Assembly (NCBI RefSeq): GCF_004751985.1
Contig: NZ_CP038492.1
Location: 1,364,001-1,428,000, forward strand
Direction of reading: 5' to 3'
Source of the DNA: Rhodophyticola sp. CCM32
GTDB taxonomy: Bacteria > Pseudomonadota > Alphaproteobacteria > Rhodobacterales > Rhodobacteraceae
Length of the DNA stretch: 64,000 nt
Part shown: positions 1 to 7,806 of the stretch, piece after piece
Position numbering within the stretch: the first letter of the stretch is position 1
Layout of the letters: every line of letters starts with the position of its first letter
The notes under the pieces: generated by a model
Told to the model about the DNA's origin: nothing
Database searches by the model: none
The model's input: only the letters and a program-made list of their open reading frames with translations
Program-made: the position numbers and the translations under genes

Positions 1-1461
1 GATTTCAAACTGGTTCCGGTTGCCGGTGAAGAAGCTGTTTTCGCGGTGATGCGCGACGATGGTACGGCCTATCTTATTCACGGCAATAAGTTCGACCAGT
101 ATGACGGGTCTGGCGCAAACGACAATGTCATCGATATCGAAGACATCTCCAATAATGTCGGCAACAACGACATTTACCAGGTCATCGACAGCTCCGGCGG
201 GGCGTTCTGGATTGGTTCGGGTGCCGAGGATAGCGACTTTTCCGATATCACCTTCTATCGCGAGGATGGCTCGGCGCTGAATGTCCGTTCTTTCTATCTG
301 GAACAGGATGCTGACAAGGCCAATGGTGATGCAAATGACAACATCATCGACCTTGTGGATGTTGCGGCGGATCTGGATGATTCCACAAACGCCTATACCT
401 ATGACGCCGTGCCGACCGATGATGATCTGGGTGGCGCCGGCGATCCAGGTGACATCACCGAATTCTCCGAGATCGAGAATATCGAAACCGGCTCGGGCGA
501 TGACAAGGTCGATGCCTCGCAGGATACGGCCGGTCTTGGGATCAGCACAGGCGAGGGCGACGATACCGTCATCGGCGGTTCGGGCGATGATGAGATCACC
601 GGCGGCGCGGGCGCTGATAATCTGAGCGGTGGCGGTGATCGCGATACCTTCCTTGGTGGCGATGATGGCGACAGTGTTGTCGGTGGTGAGACCGGCGATG
701 ATTTCGACACGCTGGATCTGACCGGGGCGGGCCCGCTGCGGGTGAATTTCGACGATGCGGTCGACCCGGATGGCACACCGGGCGAATCCGGCACCGTTAC
801 CTTCTATGACGGCAACGGGTTTGAACCGTCGAATGTCATCGGTGAGATGACCTTCGAAGAGATCGAGAATGTCATCCCCTGTTTCACCCCGGGAACGCGG
901 ATCGCGACACCGAAGGGTGAAGTGGCTGTTGAGGCCCTGCAGGAAGGTGACAAGATCATCACCCGCGATAACGGCATTCAGGAAATCCGCTGGATCGGCA
1001 GCCGCACCCTGCAACGTGCTGAACTGCGCCGCGCGCCCTATCTGCGCCCGGTTCTGATCCAGGCGGGAAGCCTGGGCGAAGGCCTGCCCGAGAGGGATAT
1101 GATGGTTTCGCCGCAGCACCGGATGCTGGTGGCGGGTGATCGCACGCAGCTTTACTTTGAAGAAAGCGAAGTTCTGGTTGCCGCGAAACATCTGGTCAAC
1201 CATGGCTCGGTCCAGTGGCTGGACCCGCTGCGCGCCACCTATATCCACTTCATGTTCGATCAGCATGAGGTTGTTCTGGCCGATGGGGCCTGGACTGAAA
1301 GCTTCCAGCCCGGGGATCAGACCCTTGGCGCCATGGGAAGCGGGACGCGCAATGAAATTCTTGAACTCTTCCCTGAGTTGAAGACGGTGGGTGGCCGCGA
1401 CAACTATGTCGCTGCCCGCCGCAGCCTGAAAAGCCATGAGGCCAAGCTGATCATGCGCTGA
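1..1461 (+). CDS. Hint-domain RTX-like secreted protein (5' partial)
   Basis: The reading frame is open from base 1, so the true start lies before the window; about 486 codons are visible. The N-terminal half is acidic and Asp/Gly-rich with degenerate glycine-aspartate repeats of the RTX calcium-binding type (GGSGDDEITGGAGADNLSGG, about base 570-690). From the Cys codon at 880-882 (CFTPGTRIATPKGEVAVEAL) a Hint_2 (hedgehog/intein-like) domain runs to about base 1300, with the internal HRML motif. Proteins of this build are common in Rhodobacteraceae and are usually taken to be exported by type I secretion, with the Hint module possibly self-cleaving. The secretion route and any processing are inference; no transporter genes are in view. 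It ends about 200 bp before a convergent terminator hairpin. Confidence 0.85.
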   Translation, partial: DFKLVPVAGEEAVFAVMRDDGTAYLIHGNKFDQYDGSGANDNVIDIEDISNNVGNNDIYQVIDSSGGAFWIGSGAEDSDFSDITFYREDGSALNVRSFYLEQDADKANGDANDNIIDLVDVAADLDDSTNAYTYDAVPTDDDLGGAGDPGDITEFSEIENIETGSGDDKVDASQDTAGLGISTGEGDDTVIGGSGDDEITGGAGADNLSGGGDRDTFLGGDDGDSVVGGETGDDFDTLDLTGAGPLRVNFDDAVDPDGTPGESGTVTFYDGNGFEPSNVIGEMTFEEIENVIPCFTPGTRIATPKGEVAVEALQEGDKIITRDNGIQEIRWIGSRTLQRAELRRAPYLRPVLIQAGSLGEGLPERDMMVSPQHRMLVAGDRTQLYFEESEVLVAAKHLVNHGSVQWLDPLRATYIHFMFDQHEVVLADGAWTESFQPGDQTLGAMGSGTRNEILELFPELKTVGGRDNYVAARRSLKSHEAKLIMR

Positions 1462-1656
1462 GGCCGTCTGCGCCGGACAAAACAAGGCTCATCCCCCTCG
1501 CATCGCGCGTAAGATATCGCGACCGGGAGCGGGGATGGGCAGGATCGCAATGACCCGTATGTTCCATCTTTCGGGGGGGTCGGCGCGGGGGTCTTCAAGA
1601 GATATGCAGCAAGGGATCATGGCTTGTAAGGGGGCTTGCTGGTTTTGACCCGACCG

Positions 1657-1687
1657 AAAGGACGGCCTGTATTACAGGCCGTCCTTT
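1657..1687. terminator. Bidirectional terminator hairpin overlapping a stop codon
   Basis: A perfect-looking stem (AAAGGACGGCCTGT and its complement around a very small loop) is flanked by A and T runs on the two sides, so it can end transcription from both the Hint gene and the convergent nucleotidyltransferase gene. The last codons and stop codon of the minus-strand gene lie inside the stem. Confidence 0.8.
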
Positions 1688-2346
1688 TGCGTTGCGCGCC
1701 AGGCAGCCCAGTCTTCGGGTGTATCCAGATCGGTCAGGGCGCGATTGTCTTTCAGAGGGATCAGATGGGTGCGGTTTGTGTACGCATTCAGCACGGCCCG
1801 GGCGCCGGTGTCACCGACAAGTTTGCGCAGATCGGGAAACAGGTCTTCTGGAAACAGCACCGGGTGACCGGGGGTGCCGTCCCGCGATGCGGCGCGCAGA
1901 ATGGATGTGGGGGATTGTGCGTGCAGCGCCAGCATCAGATGCAGATCATGGGCGGTGATCTCTGGCATATCGGCCAGTGTGATCAGGGCGGCTGACCCGG
2001 TCATATCGGCCAGCCCGGCAACAATCGAAGCGGCCATGCCTGAGCCTTCCGGGGCCTCGATGATCTGACACGGGATATCGGTCAGGGCGGCGCGGCGGGC
2101 GGTTTGATCCGGCCCAAGGATGACCCGCGTCACTCCGGCGCTGGTGCAGCGTTTTGCCATTCGGGTCAGCAACGGGGTGTCGTCAATGCGTTCCAGCAAT
2201 TTGTCAGTACCGCGCATACGGGTTGCCCGACCGGCGGCGAGGAGCAGGATGACAGGGTCAGAAGACGAGATAAGAGGCCTCCGGCGGGCGTATTTCGGAC
2301 AAGAAGAAGGGGGCCGCCCGGTATTACCCTCGCATACGGGCGCCAT
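1672..2346 (-). CDS. MobA-like / molybdenum cofactor nucleotidyltransferase family protein
   Basis: This is a GT-A-fold nucleotidyltransferase of the MobA/MocA type. The glycine-rich nucleotide-binding signature is visible (LLLAAGRATRMRGTDKLLE), followed by a metal-site-like LADMPEI segment and a TPGHPVLFP segment. Members transfer CMP or GMP to molybdopterin, or act on other sugar-like acceptors; the exact substrate cannot be told. The start is unclear: the conserved core begins at VILLLAAG, but no start codon lies just before it in frame, and the next ATG (2346) is inside the end of the upstream oxidoreductase gene. The stretch between contains a dispersed 33-bp repeat, so the true start may be displaced or non-standard. 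It follows the DAO-GcvT gene in the same direction. Confidence 0.75.
   Translation of the reverse strand: MAPVCEGNTGRPPSSCPKYARRRPLISSSDPVILLLAAGRATRMRGTDKLLERIDDTPLLTRMAKRCTSAGVTRVILGPDQTARRAALTDIPCQIIEAPEGSGMAASIVAGLADMTGSAALITLADMPEITAHDLHLMLALHAQSPTSILRAASRDGTPGHPVLFPEDLFPDLRKLVGDTGARAVLNAYTNRTHLIPLKDNRALTDLDTPEDWAAWRATQKDGL
2277..2309 (+). repeat. Dispersed 33-bp intergenic element, copy 1
   Basis: The sequence GCCTCCGGCGGGCGTATTT, one variable base, then GGACAAGAAGAAG recurs at 6801-6833 in the same orientation with one mismatch. In both places it starts about 10-15 bases after the stop codon of a minus-strand gene, so on the RNA it reads CTTCTTCTTGTCC, then a GC-rich segment able to fold. 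I recall very similar elements downstream of many Rhodobacteraceae genes; this was not checked. Confidence 0.7.
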
Positions 2347-4738
2347 CGGCGTCAAAAAGCGGTGTGGTGATCAGGCGGGCTGGGCGCATATCCCCCAGGA
2401 TTTCGATCTCGACGGGCAAGCCATCGGTGATGCGATCACTGGGCAGGAAGCCAAGCGCGACGGATTTCTGCGCGTGATGGGAATAGCCGCCGGAGGTGCA
2501 GAAGCCCTGCACCTTGCCGTCAAGCCAGATCGGTTCATAGGCGTTCACATCCGCATCTGTGGCGTCGACCTCGAAAGCGCAGAGCTTGCGGGCGGGGCCG
2601 GTGGCGCGGTCTGCCTCGGCGGCGGCGCGGCCGATGAACGCGGTGTTTTTGCGGAAACTGATGAACCGGTCCAGCCTGGTTTCGGCGGCGGTGTAGTCCG
2701 GGGAAAACTCGCTGAGCCAGGCCCCGAAGAATTTATCAAGCCGAAGCGACATCATCGCCCGCATGCCAAAGGGTTTCAGCCCGAAATCCTGCCCTGCCTT
2801 CCAGAGGCTGTGCCAAAGCTGGCATTGTTCCATCGCATCCACATAGATCTCATACCCCAGATCACCGGTATAGCTGACCCGTTGCACAAGGGCGGTGGAC
2901 AGGCCGATTGTCAGCGGTTTGACATCCATGAAGCGGAAGGTTTCGGCGCTGACATCCTCAGCCGTTACGCTTTGCAGAAGCGCCCGCGCATTGGGTCCGG
3001 CAATCTGAAACCCGGTTCGGGTATCAGAGATGTTTGTGACATGAACATCCCCCTCCAACAGGCTGTCAAACCAGCGTAAATGGTAATCCTGTGCCCCATA
3101 GCTGGCAGTCAGCTGGAACCGGGTTTCGGTCAGGCAGGAGATGGTGAAATCACCGATCAACCGGCCATTCGGATTCAGCATCGGGCTGAGTGACAGGCGA
3201 CCGGGGGCGGGGATGCGCCCGGCCATGACCCGGTCGAGCCAGACGCGGGCATCGGCCCCGGTGATCAGGTATTTGCCGAAATTCTGCACCTCATTGATGC
3301 CGACCGCATGGCGCACGGCTTTGACCTCACGGGCGGTGGCCGCAAACGCGTTGGAGCGGCGGAAGGAAGGTGTTTCATAACGCGGTTCCGCGCCTTCCGC
3401 GAAGTAATTTGCCACTTCCAGCCCGTATTGCTGGCCCCAGACCGCGCCCATCTGATCGAAAATACCGTGGACCGGTGTGGTGCGGAAGGGCCGCGCGGCG
3501 GGCAGTTCCTCATTGGGATAGGCGACGGAGAACCGGTTCCGGTAGTTTTCGACGACTTTCGGCAGGGTGTAGCCCGGCGTGATCCAGCGGCCGAAACGGG
3601 CCACATCCATGGCGAACACATCGCGGTCGGGCGCGCCTTCGACCATCCATTGCGCCAGGGTGAGGCCGACACCGCCGCCCTGGGAAAACCCCGCCATCAC
3701 CCCGCAGGCCGACCAGTAATTGCGCAACCCGGGCACCGGGCCGACCAGAGGGTTCCCATCGGGCGCGAAGGTGAAAGGCCCGTGGATCACCGATTTCACG
3801 CCCGCGGTTTCCAGGATCGGAAAGCGCTTATAGGCAAAGGCGATACTGTCTTCGATCTTGTCGAAATCATCGGGCAGAAGCTCATGGCCGAAATCCCAGC
3901 GGGTGCCGCCCACGGCCCAGGGTTTGCAGGGCTGTTCATAGAAGCCGATGCACAGGCCACGGCCTTCCTGACGCAGATAGCTTTCCCCGGCCGGGTCCAT
4001 CACATGGGGATGCTCGGCGTCGCGTTCATAGATCTCGGCAATCTCGTCGGTGACGATATACTGATGTTCCATCGGATGCAGCGGCAGGTAGATGCCCGCC
4101 ATCGCGCCGACCTCACGGGCCCAGAGACCGGCGGCATTGACCACATGTTGGGCGTGGATCGTTCCCTTGTCGGTCACCACATCCCAGGTGCCATCGGCGC
4201 GCGGATTGGTCTCGCGCACCATGCAGTGGGTGACGATGTCGGCGCCGCCCATACGGGCGGCTTTGGCATAGGCATGGGTGGTGCCCGACGGGTCAAGATG
4301 GCCATCCAGCGGGTCATAGAGGCCCCCCAGAATCCCGTCGGTATTGGTGATGGGCGCAACCTGTCTGATCTCCTCGGGGCCGAGGATTTCGGTCTCCAGC
4401 CCCATGAACCGGTGTTTGGCGCGTTCGGCCTTCAGCATATCGAAACGCTCTTGCGTGTCGGCGAGCGTCACGCCGCCCACATGGTGGAGACCGCAGGACA
4501 GGCCGGTCAGTTCCTCCAACTCCCGGTAGAGGCGGATCGTATAGCCCTGAAGCGCGGCCATATTGGTGTCGCCATTCAGCGTATGAAACCCGCCCGCCGC
4601 GTGCCAGGTGGAGCCGGAGGTCAGGTCCGAGCGTTCCAGCAGCATCACATCGGACCAGCCAAGCTTGGTCAGATGATAAAGAACCGAGGCACCGATAACG
4701 CCGCCGCCGATGACACAGACCCGGGTGGTGGTTTTCAT
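2324..4738 (-). CDS. FAD-dependent oxidoreductase with GcvT domain (dimethylglycine/sarcosine dehydrogenase-like)
   Basis: 804 residues. The N-terminus has a DAO-type Rossmann FAD fold (RVCVIGGGVIGASVLYHL at residues 5-22, then GSTWHAAGG, where such enzymes attach or bind FAD). The middle holds the linking FAO_M-type region, and the C-terminal half is an aminomethyltransferase (GcvT) pair of domains (for example GVKSVIHGPFTFAPDGNP before it; YTGDLGYEIYVD and FGMRAMMSLRLDK within). Such fusions oxidatively demethylate N-methylated glycines and pass the C1 unit to tetrahydrofolate. The exact substrate is not determinable. The start at 4738 is chosen because AGGAAGAGG precedes that ATG; an upstream in-frame extension lacks homology. 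A double-hairpin repeat lies about 100 bp upstream. Confidence 0.9.
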   Translation of the reverse strand: MKTTTRVCVIGGGVIGASVLYHLTKLGWSDVMLLERSDLTSGSTWHAAGGFHTLNGDTNMAALQGYTIRLYRELEELTGLSCGLHHVGGVTLADTQERFDMLKAERAKHRFMGLETEILGPEEIRQVAPITNTDGILGGLYDPLDGHLDPSGTTHAYAKAARMGGADIVTHCMVRETNPRADGTWDVVTDKGTIHAQHVVNAAGLWAREVGAMAGIYLPLHPMEHQYIVTDEIAEIYERDAEHPHVMDPAGESYLRQEGRGLCIGFYEQPCKPWAVGGTRWDFGHELLPDDFDKIEDSIAFAYKRFPILETAGVKSVIHGPFTFAPDGNPLVGPVPGLRNYWSACGVMAGFSQGGGVGLTLAQWMVEGAPDRDVFAMDVARFGRWITPGYTLPKVVENYRNRFSVAYPNEELPAARPFRTTPVHGIFDQMGAVWGQQYGLEVANYFAEGAEPRYETPSFRRSNAFAATAREVKAVRHAVGINEVQNFGKYLITGADARVWLDRVMAGRIPAPGRLSLSPMLNPNGRLIGDFTISCLTETRFQLTASYGAQDYHLRWFDSLLEGDVHVTNISDTRTGFQIAGPNARALLQSVTAEDVSAETFRFMDVKPLTIGLSTALVQRVSYTGDLGYEIYVDAMEQCQLWHSLWKAGQDFGLKPFGMRAMMSLRLDKFFGAWLSEFSPDYTAAETRLDRFISFRKNTAFIGRAAAEADRATGPARKLCAFEVDATDADVNAYEPIWLDGKVQGFCTSGGYSHHAQKSVALGFLPSDRITDGLPVEIEILGDMRPARLITTPLFDADGARMRG

Positions 4739-4842
4739 AAATATCGCCTCTTCCTGACCTGCAGACATCTGAGGGAGAGAGGGACAGAGCGGCAAGCCGG
4801 AAAGCGACATTCGGTGTCGCGGAGGGGGTTTCAAGCGGTGTT

Positions 4843-4882
4843 GGAAAACTCCAGTTTTCCAAAGGGAATTCTCGAGAATTCC
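4843..4882. repeat. Double-palindrome repeat, copy 1
   Basis: There are two adjacent palindromes, GGAAAACTCCAGTTTTCC and GGAATTCTCGAGAATTCC, separated by four bases. The same pair recurs at 5379-5418 and, with changed centres, at 11374-11415. This copy sits in the divergent space between the DAO-GcvT gene and a small exported protein gene. Confidence 0.85.
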
Positions 4883-4930
4883 GGGGTATGGCGTCAGGGC
4901 AAAAGTTGAAATGCGCCATTTCGGGGGTGT

Positions 4931-4944
4931 TTGATCTGGATCAA
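4931..4944. promoter_or_regulatory. FNR/FnrL-type binding site
   Basis: TTGATCTGGATCAA is a perfect match to the FNR consensus TTGAT-N4-ATCAA. It lies 73 bases before the ATG of the small cysteine-rich exported protein, a plausible activator position, and 193 bases from the divergent oxidoreductase start. Regulation by oxygen is inferred from the site alone. Confidence 0.7.
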
Positions 4945-5016
4945 GGTGGCGGTGCCAGGGGGTGTTAACCTTGGTTACGACTTTGTTAACCAGCAGAGAC
5001 CTTGGAGGAGAGGTAA

Positions 5017-5274
5017 ATGTCTGTATCCAGGATTGTTAAAACGGCTCTTCTGATCAGTGTTTTCGCGGCATCGCAGGGATTGGCCCAGACCAGCGCCATC
5101 CCTACGCCGCCCGCGTCATCATTCTGGAGCATCGTTGATGCATTGCGTGAGCCTGCAACACCGGTTCAGAGCAGATGTTGCCGGGTCTGCCGCGCCGGGC
5201 GCGCTTGTGGGAACAGTTGCATAAGCCGGAGCTATAGCTGCCATCAACCGCCGGGATGTGCCTGCAACGGTTAA
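5017..5274 (+). CDS. Small cysteine-rich exported protein
   Basis: 85 residues with a clear signal peptide (MSVSRIVKTALLISVFAASQGLAQ, cleavage likely after LAQ). The mature C-terminus is dense in cysteine: CCRVCRAGRACGNSC, then C-x5-C... CAC near the end, about eight cysteines in 35 residues, suggesting disulfides or metal binding in the periplasm. I recall similar short Rhodobacteraceae proteins with a CGNSCIS core but know no function. The start is supported by TTGGAGGAGAGG just before the ATG. An FNR-type box upstream suggests expression under low oxygen. Confidence 0.8.
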   Translation: MSVSRIVKTALLISVFAASQGLAQTSAIPTPPASSFWSIVDALREPATPVQSRCCRVCRAGRACGNSCISRSYSCHQPPGCACNG

Positions 5275-5378
5275 GCCTTTTCCGCTAGATGATAGAATGG
5301 GGGCGGAGATTTTCCGATATAAGGGCGGCACGCCGGTAAGCGGCATTCAGGGTCTCGGAAGAATTTCCAGGGGGCGCT

Positions 5379-5418
5379 GGAAAACTCCAGTTTTCCACCC
5401 GGAATTCTCGAGAATTCC
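5379..5418. repeat. Double-palindrome repeat, copy 2
   Basis: Identical palindromes to copy 1 (GGAAAACTCCAGTTTTCC and GGAATTCTCGAGAATTCC), separated by ACCC. It lies between two convergent genes, 13 bases beyond the stop of the CNNM-family gene, where it could act as a terminator or mRNA-end stabiliser. Confidence 0.85.
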
Positions 5419-5430
5419 GGGCACGGGATG

Positions 5431-6729
5431 TCAGAGCTTGCGGATTTTCAGTTGTGTCAGGCGGTTCTGATTGCGGGAGGCGACCTCAAACCGGAAGCCA
5501 TGGAAGCTGAAACACTGGCCTTCCACTGGGATGGATTGCGCCTCGTGGATCACCAGACCGGCCACCGTATTGGCCTCTTCATCGGGCAGGGACCAGTCCG
5601 TGGCCCGGTTCAGGTCGCGGATCGTCATGCCACCATCGACCAGATAATTGCCATCGCTGCCGGGGGTCAGGTTGATGCCTTCCTCGATATCGAACTCATC
5701 GGTGATCTCGCCCACGATCTCTTCCAGAATATCTTCCAGCGTGATCAGGCCCTGAAGCGCGCCATATTCATCCACCACCAGGGCAAAATGCGTATGGCGG
5801 CGCAGAAACTGGCGCATCTGGTCGTCCAGGGTGGTGGTTTCCGGCACGAAATAGGGTTTCTTGGCCACTTCCGCGATGTCGAATTGCCCCAGGCCGGGGG
5901 CATCATCACCGCGCATCAGCTGATCCATCGCGCGCAGCAGATCCTTGGCGTGGATCATGCCGATGATGTTTTCCTGATCCTCGCGATAGACGGGCAGGCG
6001 GGTATGGGCCGATTGCAGGGCCTGGCTGAGGATTTCCTCAGGATCCGCATCGGCGTCGATCATCTCGATGGCAGAGCGGTGGAGCATGATCTCCTCCACC
6101 GTGCGGTCGCCCAGATCAAGTGCCCCAAGCAGGCGGTCGCGATGTTCCTTTTCAACCGCACCTTCGGAATGACCAAGGGTGATGGCGCCTGCGATCTCTT
6201 CACGGGCGCTGAGGACTTTGCTGTCAGGGTCGATCTGCACACCAAACAGGCGCAGCACGAAACGGACCAGAAGCTGCACCATGCGGACCAGAGGCGAGAA
6301 CAGCAGGATGACGATACGGATAACGGGAGAGACCCAGGCGGCCGCGCTTTCGGCATTGGTGATCGCATAGGTTTTCGGCAGCACTTCGGCGAAGACCAGC
6401 ACCAGAAGGGTCATCACCAGCGTCGCCAGGGCCACGCCGCCTTCGCCAAACGCGCGGGTGAACAGCGCCGTGGCCAGAGAGGCGGCAAGGATGTTCATCA
6501 GATTATTGCCAAGCAGAACCGAGCCGATCAGCCGCTCGCTGTCTTCGGTCAGGTGCAGCGCCCGTTCCGCGCCTTTGCTGCCCCGGTCGGCCTGTGCCCG
6601 CAGCTTGCCGCGCGACGCGGCGGTCAGCGCGGTTTCAGAGCCCGAGAAGAAGGCGGACAGCACCAGAAGGCCGAGAATGGCGGCAGCGGTGATCCAGAAA
6701 GCGGTGTCCATAAAAGGGGTCTCGTCCAT
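5431..6729 (-). CDS. CNNM/CorC-HlyC family transporter (hemolysin-like, CBS domains)
   Basis: About 432 residues. The N-terminal DUF21/CNNM membrane domain has hydrophobic segments beginning WITAAAILGLLVLSAFFSGSETALTAA and further ones (LGNNLMNILAASLATALF, GGVALATLVMTLLVLVFAEVLPKTYAI). It is followed by a CBS pair (from about HRSAIEMIDADADPEEIL) and a C-terminal CorC_HlyC domain (GLITLEDILEEIVGEITDEFD). The family is linked to magnesium/cobalt export or cation homeostasis in the inner membrane. Two starts are possible: ATG at 6729 or 6711; neither has a strong ribosome-binding site. The gene is downstream of xerD on the same strand, separated by a dispersed 33-bp repeat. Confidence 0.9.
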   Translation of the reverse strand: MDETPFMDTAFWITAAAILGLLVLSAFFSGSETALTAASRGKLRAQADRGSKGAERALHLTEDSERLIGSVLLGNNLMNILAASLATALFTRAFGEGGVALATLVMTLLVLVFAEVLPKTYAITNAESAAAWVSPVIRIVILLFSPLVRMVQLLVRFVLRLFGVQIDPDSKVLSAREEIAGAITLGHSEGAVEKEHRDRLLGALDLGDRTVEEIMLHRSAIEMIDADADPEEILSQALQSAHTRLPVYREDQENIIGMIHAKDLLRAMDQLMRGDDAPGLGQFDIAEVAKKPYFVPETTTLDDQMRQFLRRHTHFALVVDEYGALQGLITLEDILEEIVGEITDEFDIEEGINLTPGSDGNYLVDGGMTIRDLNRATDWSLPDEEANTVAGLVIHEAQSIPVEGQCFSFHGFRFEVASRNQNRLTQLKIRKL

Positions 6730-6800
6730 ATGCTGGGTTATGGGGTGCGGACCGGTGTTCTTCAAGGGCCGGCTTTGGTGCGGGGCGCCAAGTGTTGCAT

Positions 6801-6833
6801 GCCTCCGGCGGGCGTATTTGGGACAAGAAGAAG
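6801..6833 (+). repeat. Dispersed 33-bp intergenic element, copy 2
   Basis: Same element as at 2277-2309 with one mismatch, placed directly after the xerD stop codon on the minus strand, as copy 1 follows the DAO-GcvT gene. Confidence 0.7.
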
Positions 6834-6848
6834 AGGGGGTGGGACGGC

Positions 6849-7805
6849 TCAGGCCTTGTCGGATTTCGCCAGCGGATGATGGTTGAGCACCAGGGATTTC
6901 AGGCGTTCGTCCAGAACATGGGTGTAAATCTCGGTGGTCGAGATATCCGCATGGCCCAGAAGCGTCTGGATCGAGCGCAGATCGGCGCCGCCGGCCAGCA
7001 GATGGGTGGCAAAGGCATGGCGCAATATATGGGGGGTCACCTTATCCGGGGCAATATGCGCCGCCACTGCGATCTCTTTGACCAGAAGGAAGAACCGCAT
7101 CCGTGTCAGATGGCCCGATTTGCCACGGGAGGGGAACAGATAGCGCGAGGCCTGGGTGCCGGTCTCGGTGGTCTTGTGTTCTTCCTCCGCATCGCGGTGG
7201 TCAAGCCAGACGTTAAGCGCATCGCGGGCCGGGGGTGACAGGGGCACCATGCGTTCCTTGCCGCCCTTGCCCCTGACCAGCATCACCTGCGGGTTTCCGC
7301 GTGCGGCCGCCACGGGCAGGGAGACAAGTTCGCTGACCCGCATGCCGGTGGCATAGAGAAGCTGCATCAGACAGGCGTTGCGCAGCCGGATGCCCCGGGT
7401 CTTGCCCCGGCTGCCTGCGGCGTCCAGCAGGCGGTCAACCTCTTCCACGCTCAGGGTTTTGGGCAGGCGTTTCTCGCGCCCCGGGCCTTTGATCAGTTGC
7501 GCGGGATTGTCCGGGCGCAACCCGTCCTCATAGGCAAAGCGATAAAGCTGTCTGATCGAGGACAGACGCCGGGCACGGGTGGCGCGCGCCATGCCATTGG
7601 CATCCAGCGCCATCAGATAGGCGTCGATATCGGCGCGGGCGGCCTGGGCGAAACTGCTGTTTCGTGTGTCCAGAAACGCGCTGAAATCCATCAGGTCGTG
7701 GGAATAGGCCAACTGGGTATTCTGTGCGGCGTTCAGCTCTGCCGCCTGCGCCTCGATAAAGGCACGAAGCCAGTGTGAATCCGGCGGGGGAGCATTGGCG
7801 GTCAT
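6849..7805 (-). CDS. xerD: Site-specific tyrosine recombinase XerD
   Basis: 318 residues, the normal length. The N-terminal SAM-like core-binding domain is followed by the catalytic domain with the tyrosine-recombinase residues visible: Arg in ATGMRVSEL, the H-x-x-R box in HILRHAFATHLL, His in LGHADIST, and the nucleophile Tyr in EIYTHV. XerD with XerC resolves chromosome dimers at dif. The start is taken at the ATG overlapping the upstream stop (TGAGATG) with GGAG ten bases before it, indicating translational coupling with the preceding gene. The neighbouring aroK on the opposite strand is a common arrangement in this family. Confidence 0.93.
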   Translation of the reverse strand: MTANAPPPDSHWLRAFIEAQAAELNAAQNTQLAYSHDLMDFSAFLDTRNSSFAQAARADIDAYLMALDANGMARATRARRLSSIRQLYRFAYEDGLRPDNPAQLIKGPGREKRLPKTLSVEEVDRLLDAAGSRGKTRGIRLRNACLMQLLYATGMRVSELVSLPVAAARGNPQVMLVRGKGGKERMVPLSPPARDALNVWLDHRDAEEEHKTTETGTQASRYLFPSRGKSGHLTRMRFFLLVKEIAVAAHIAPDKVTPHILRHAFATHLLAGGADLRSIQTLLGHADISTTEIYTHVLDERLKSLVLNHHPLAKSDKA

Positions 7806-7806
7806 C

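Noticed and set aside
3308-4909. Long plus-strand open frame opposite the DAO-GcvT gene
   Set aside because: It is the antisense shadow of a high-GC gene; its protein shows no recognisable motif while the minus strand encodes a full known enzyme.
5428-6879. 483-codon plus-strand open frame opposite the CNNM gene
   Set aside because: Antisense shadow without motifs; the CNNM/CBS protein explains the region.
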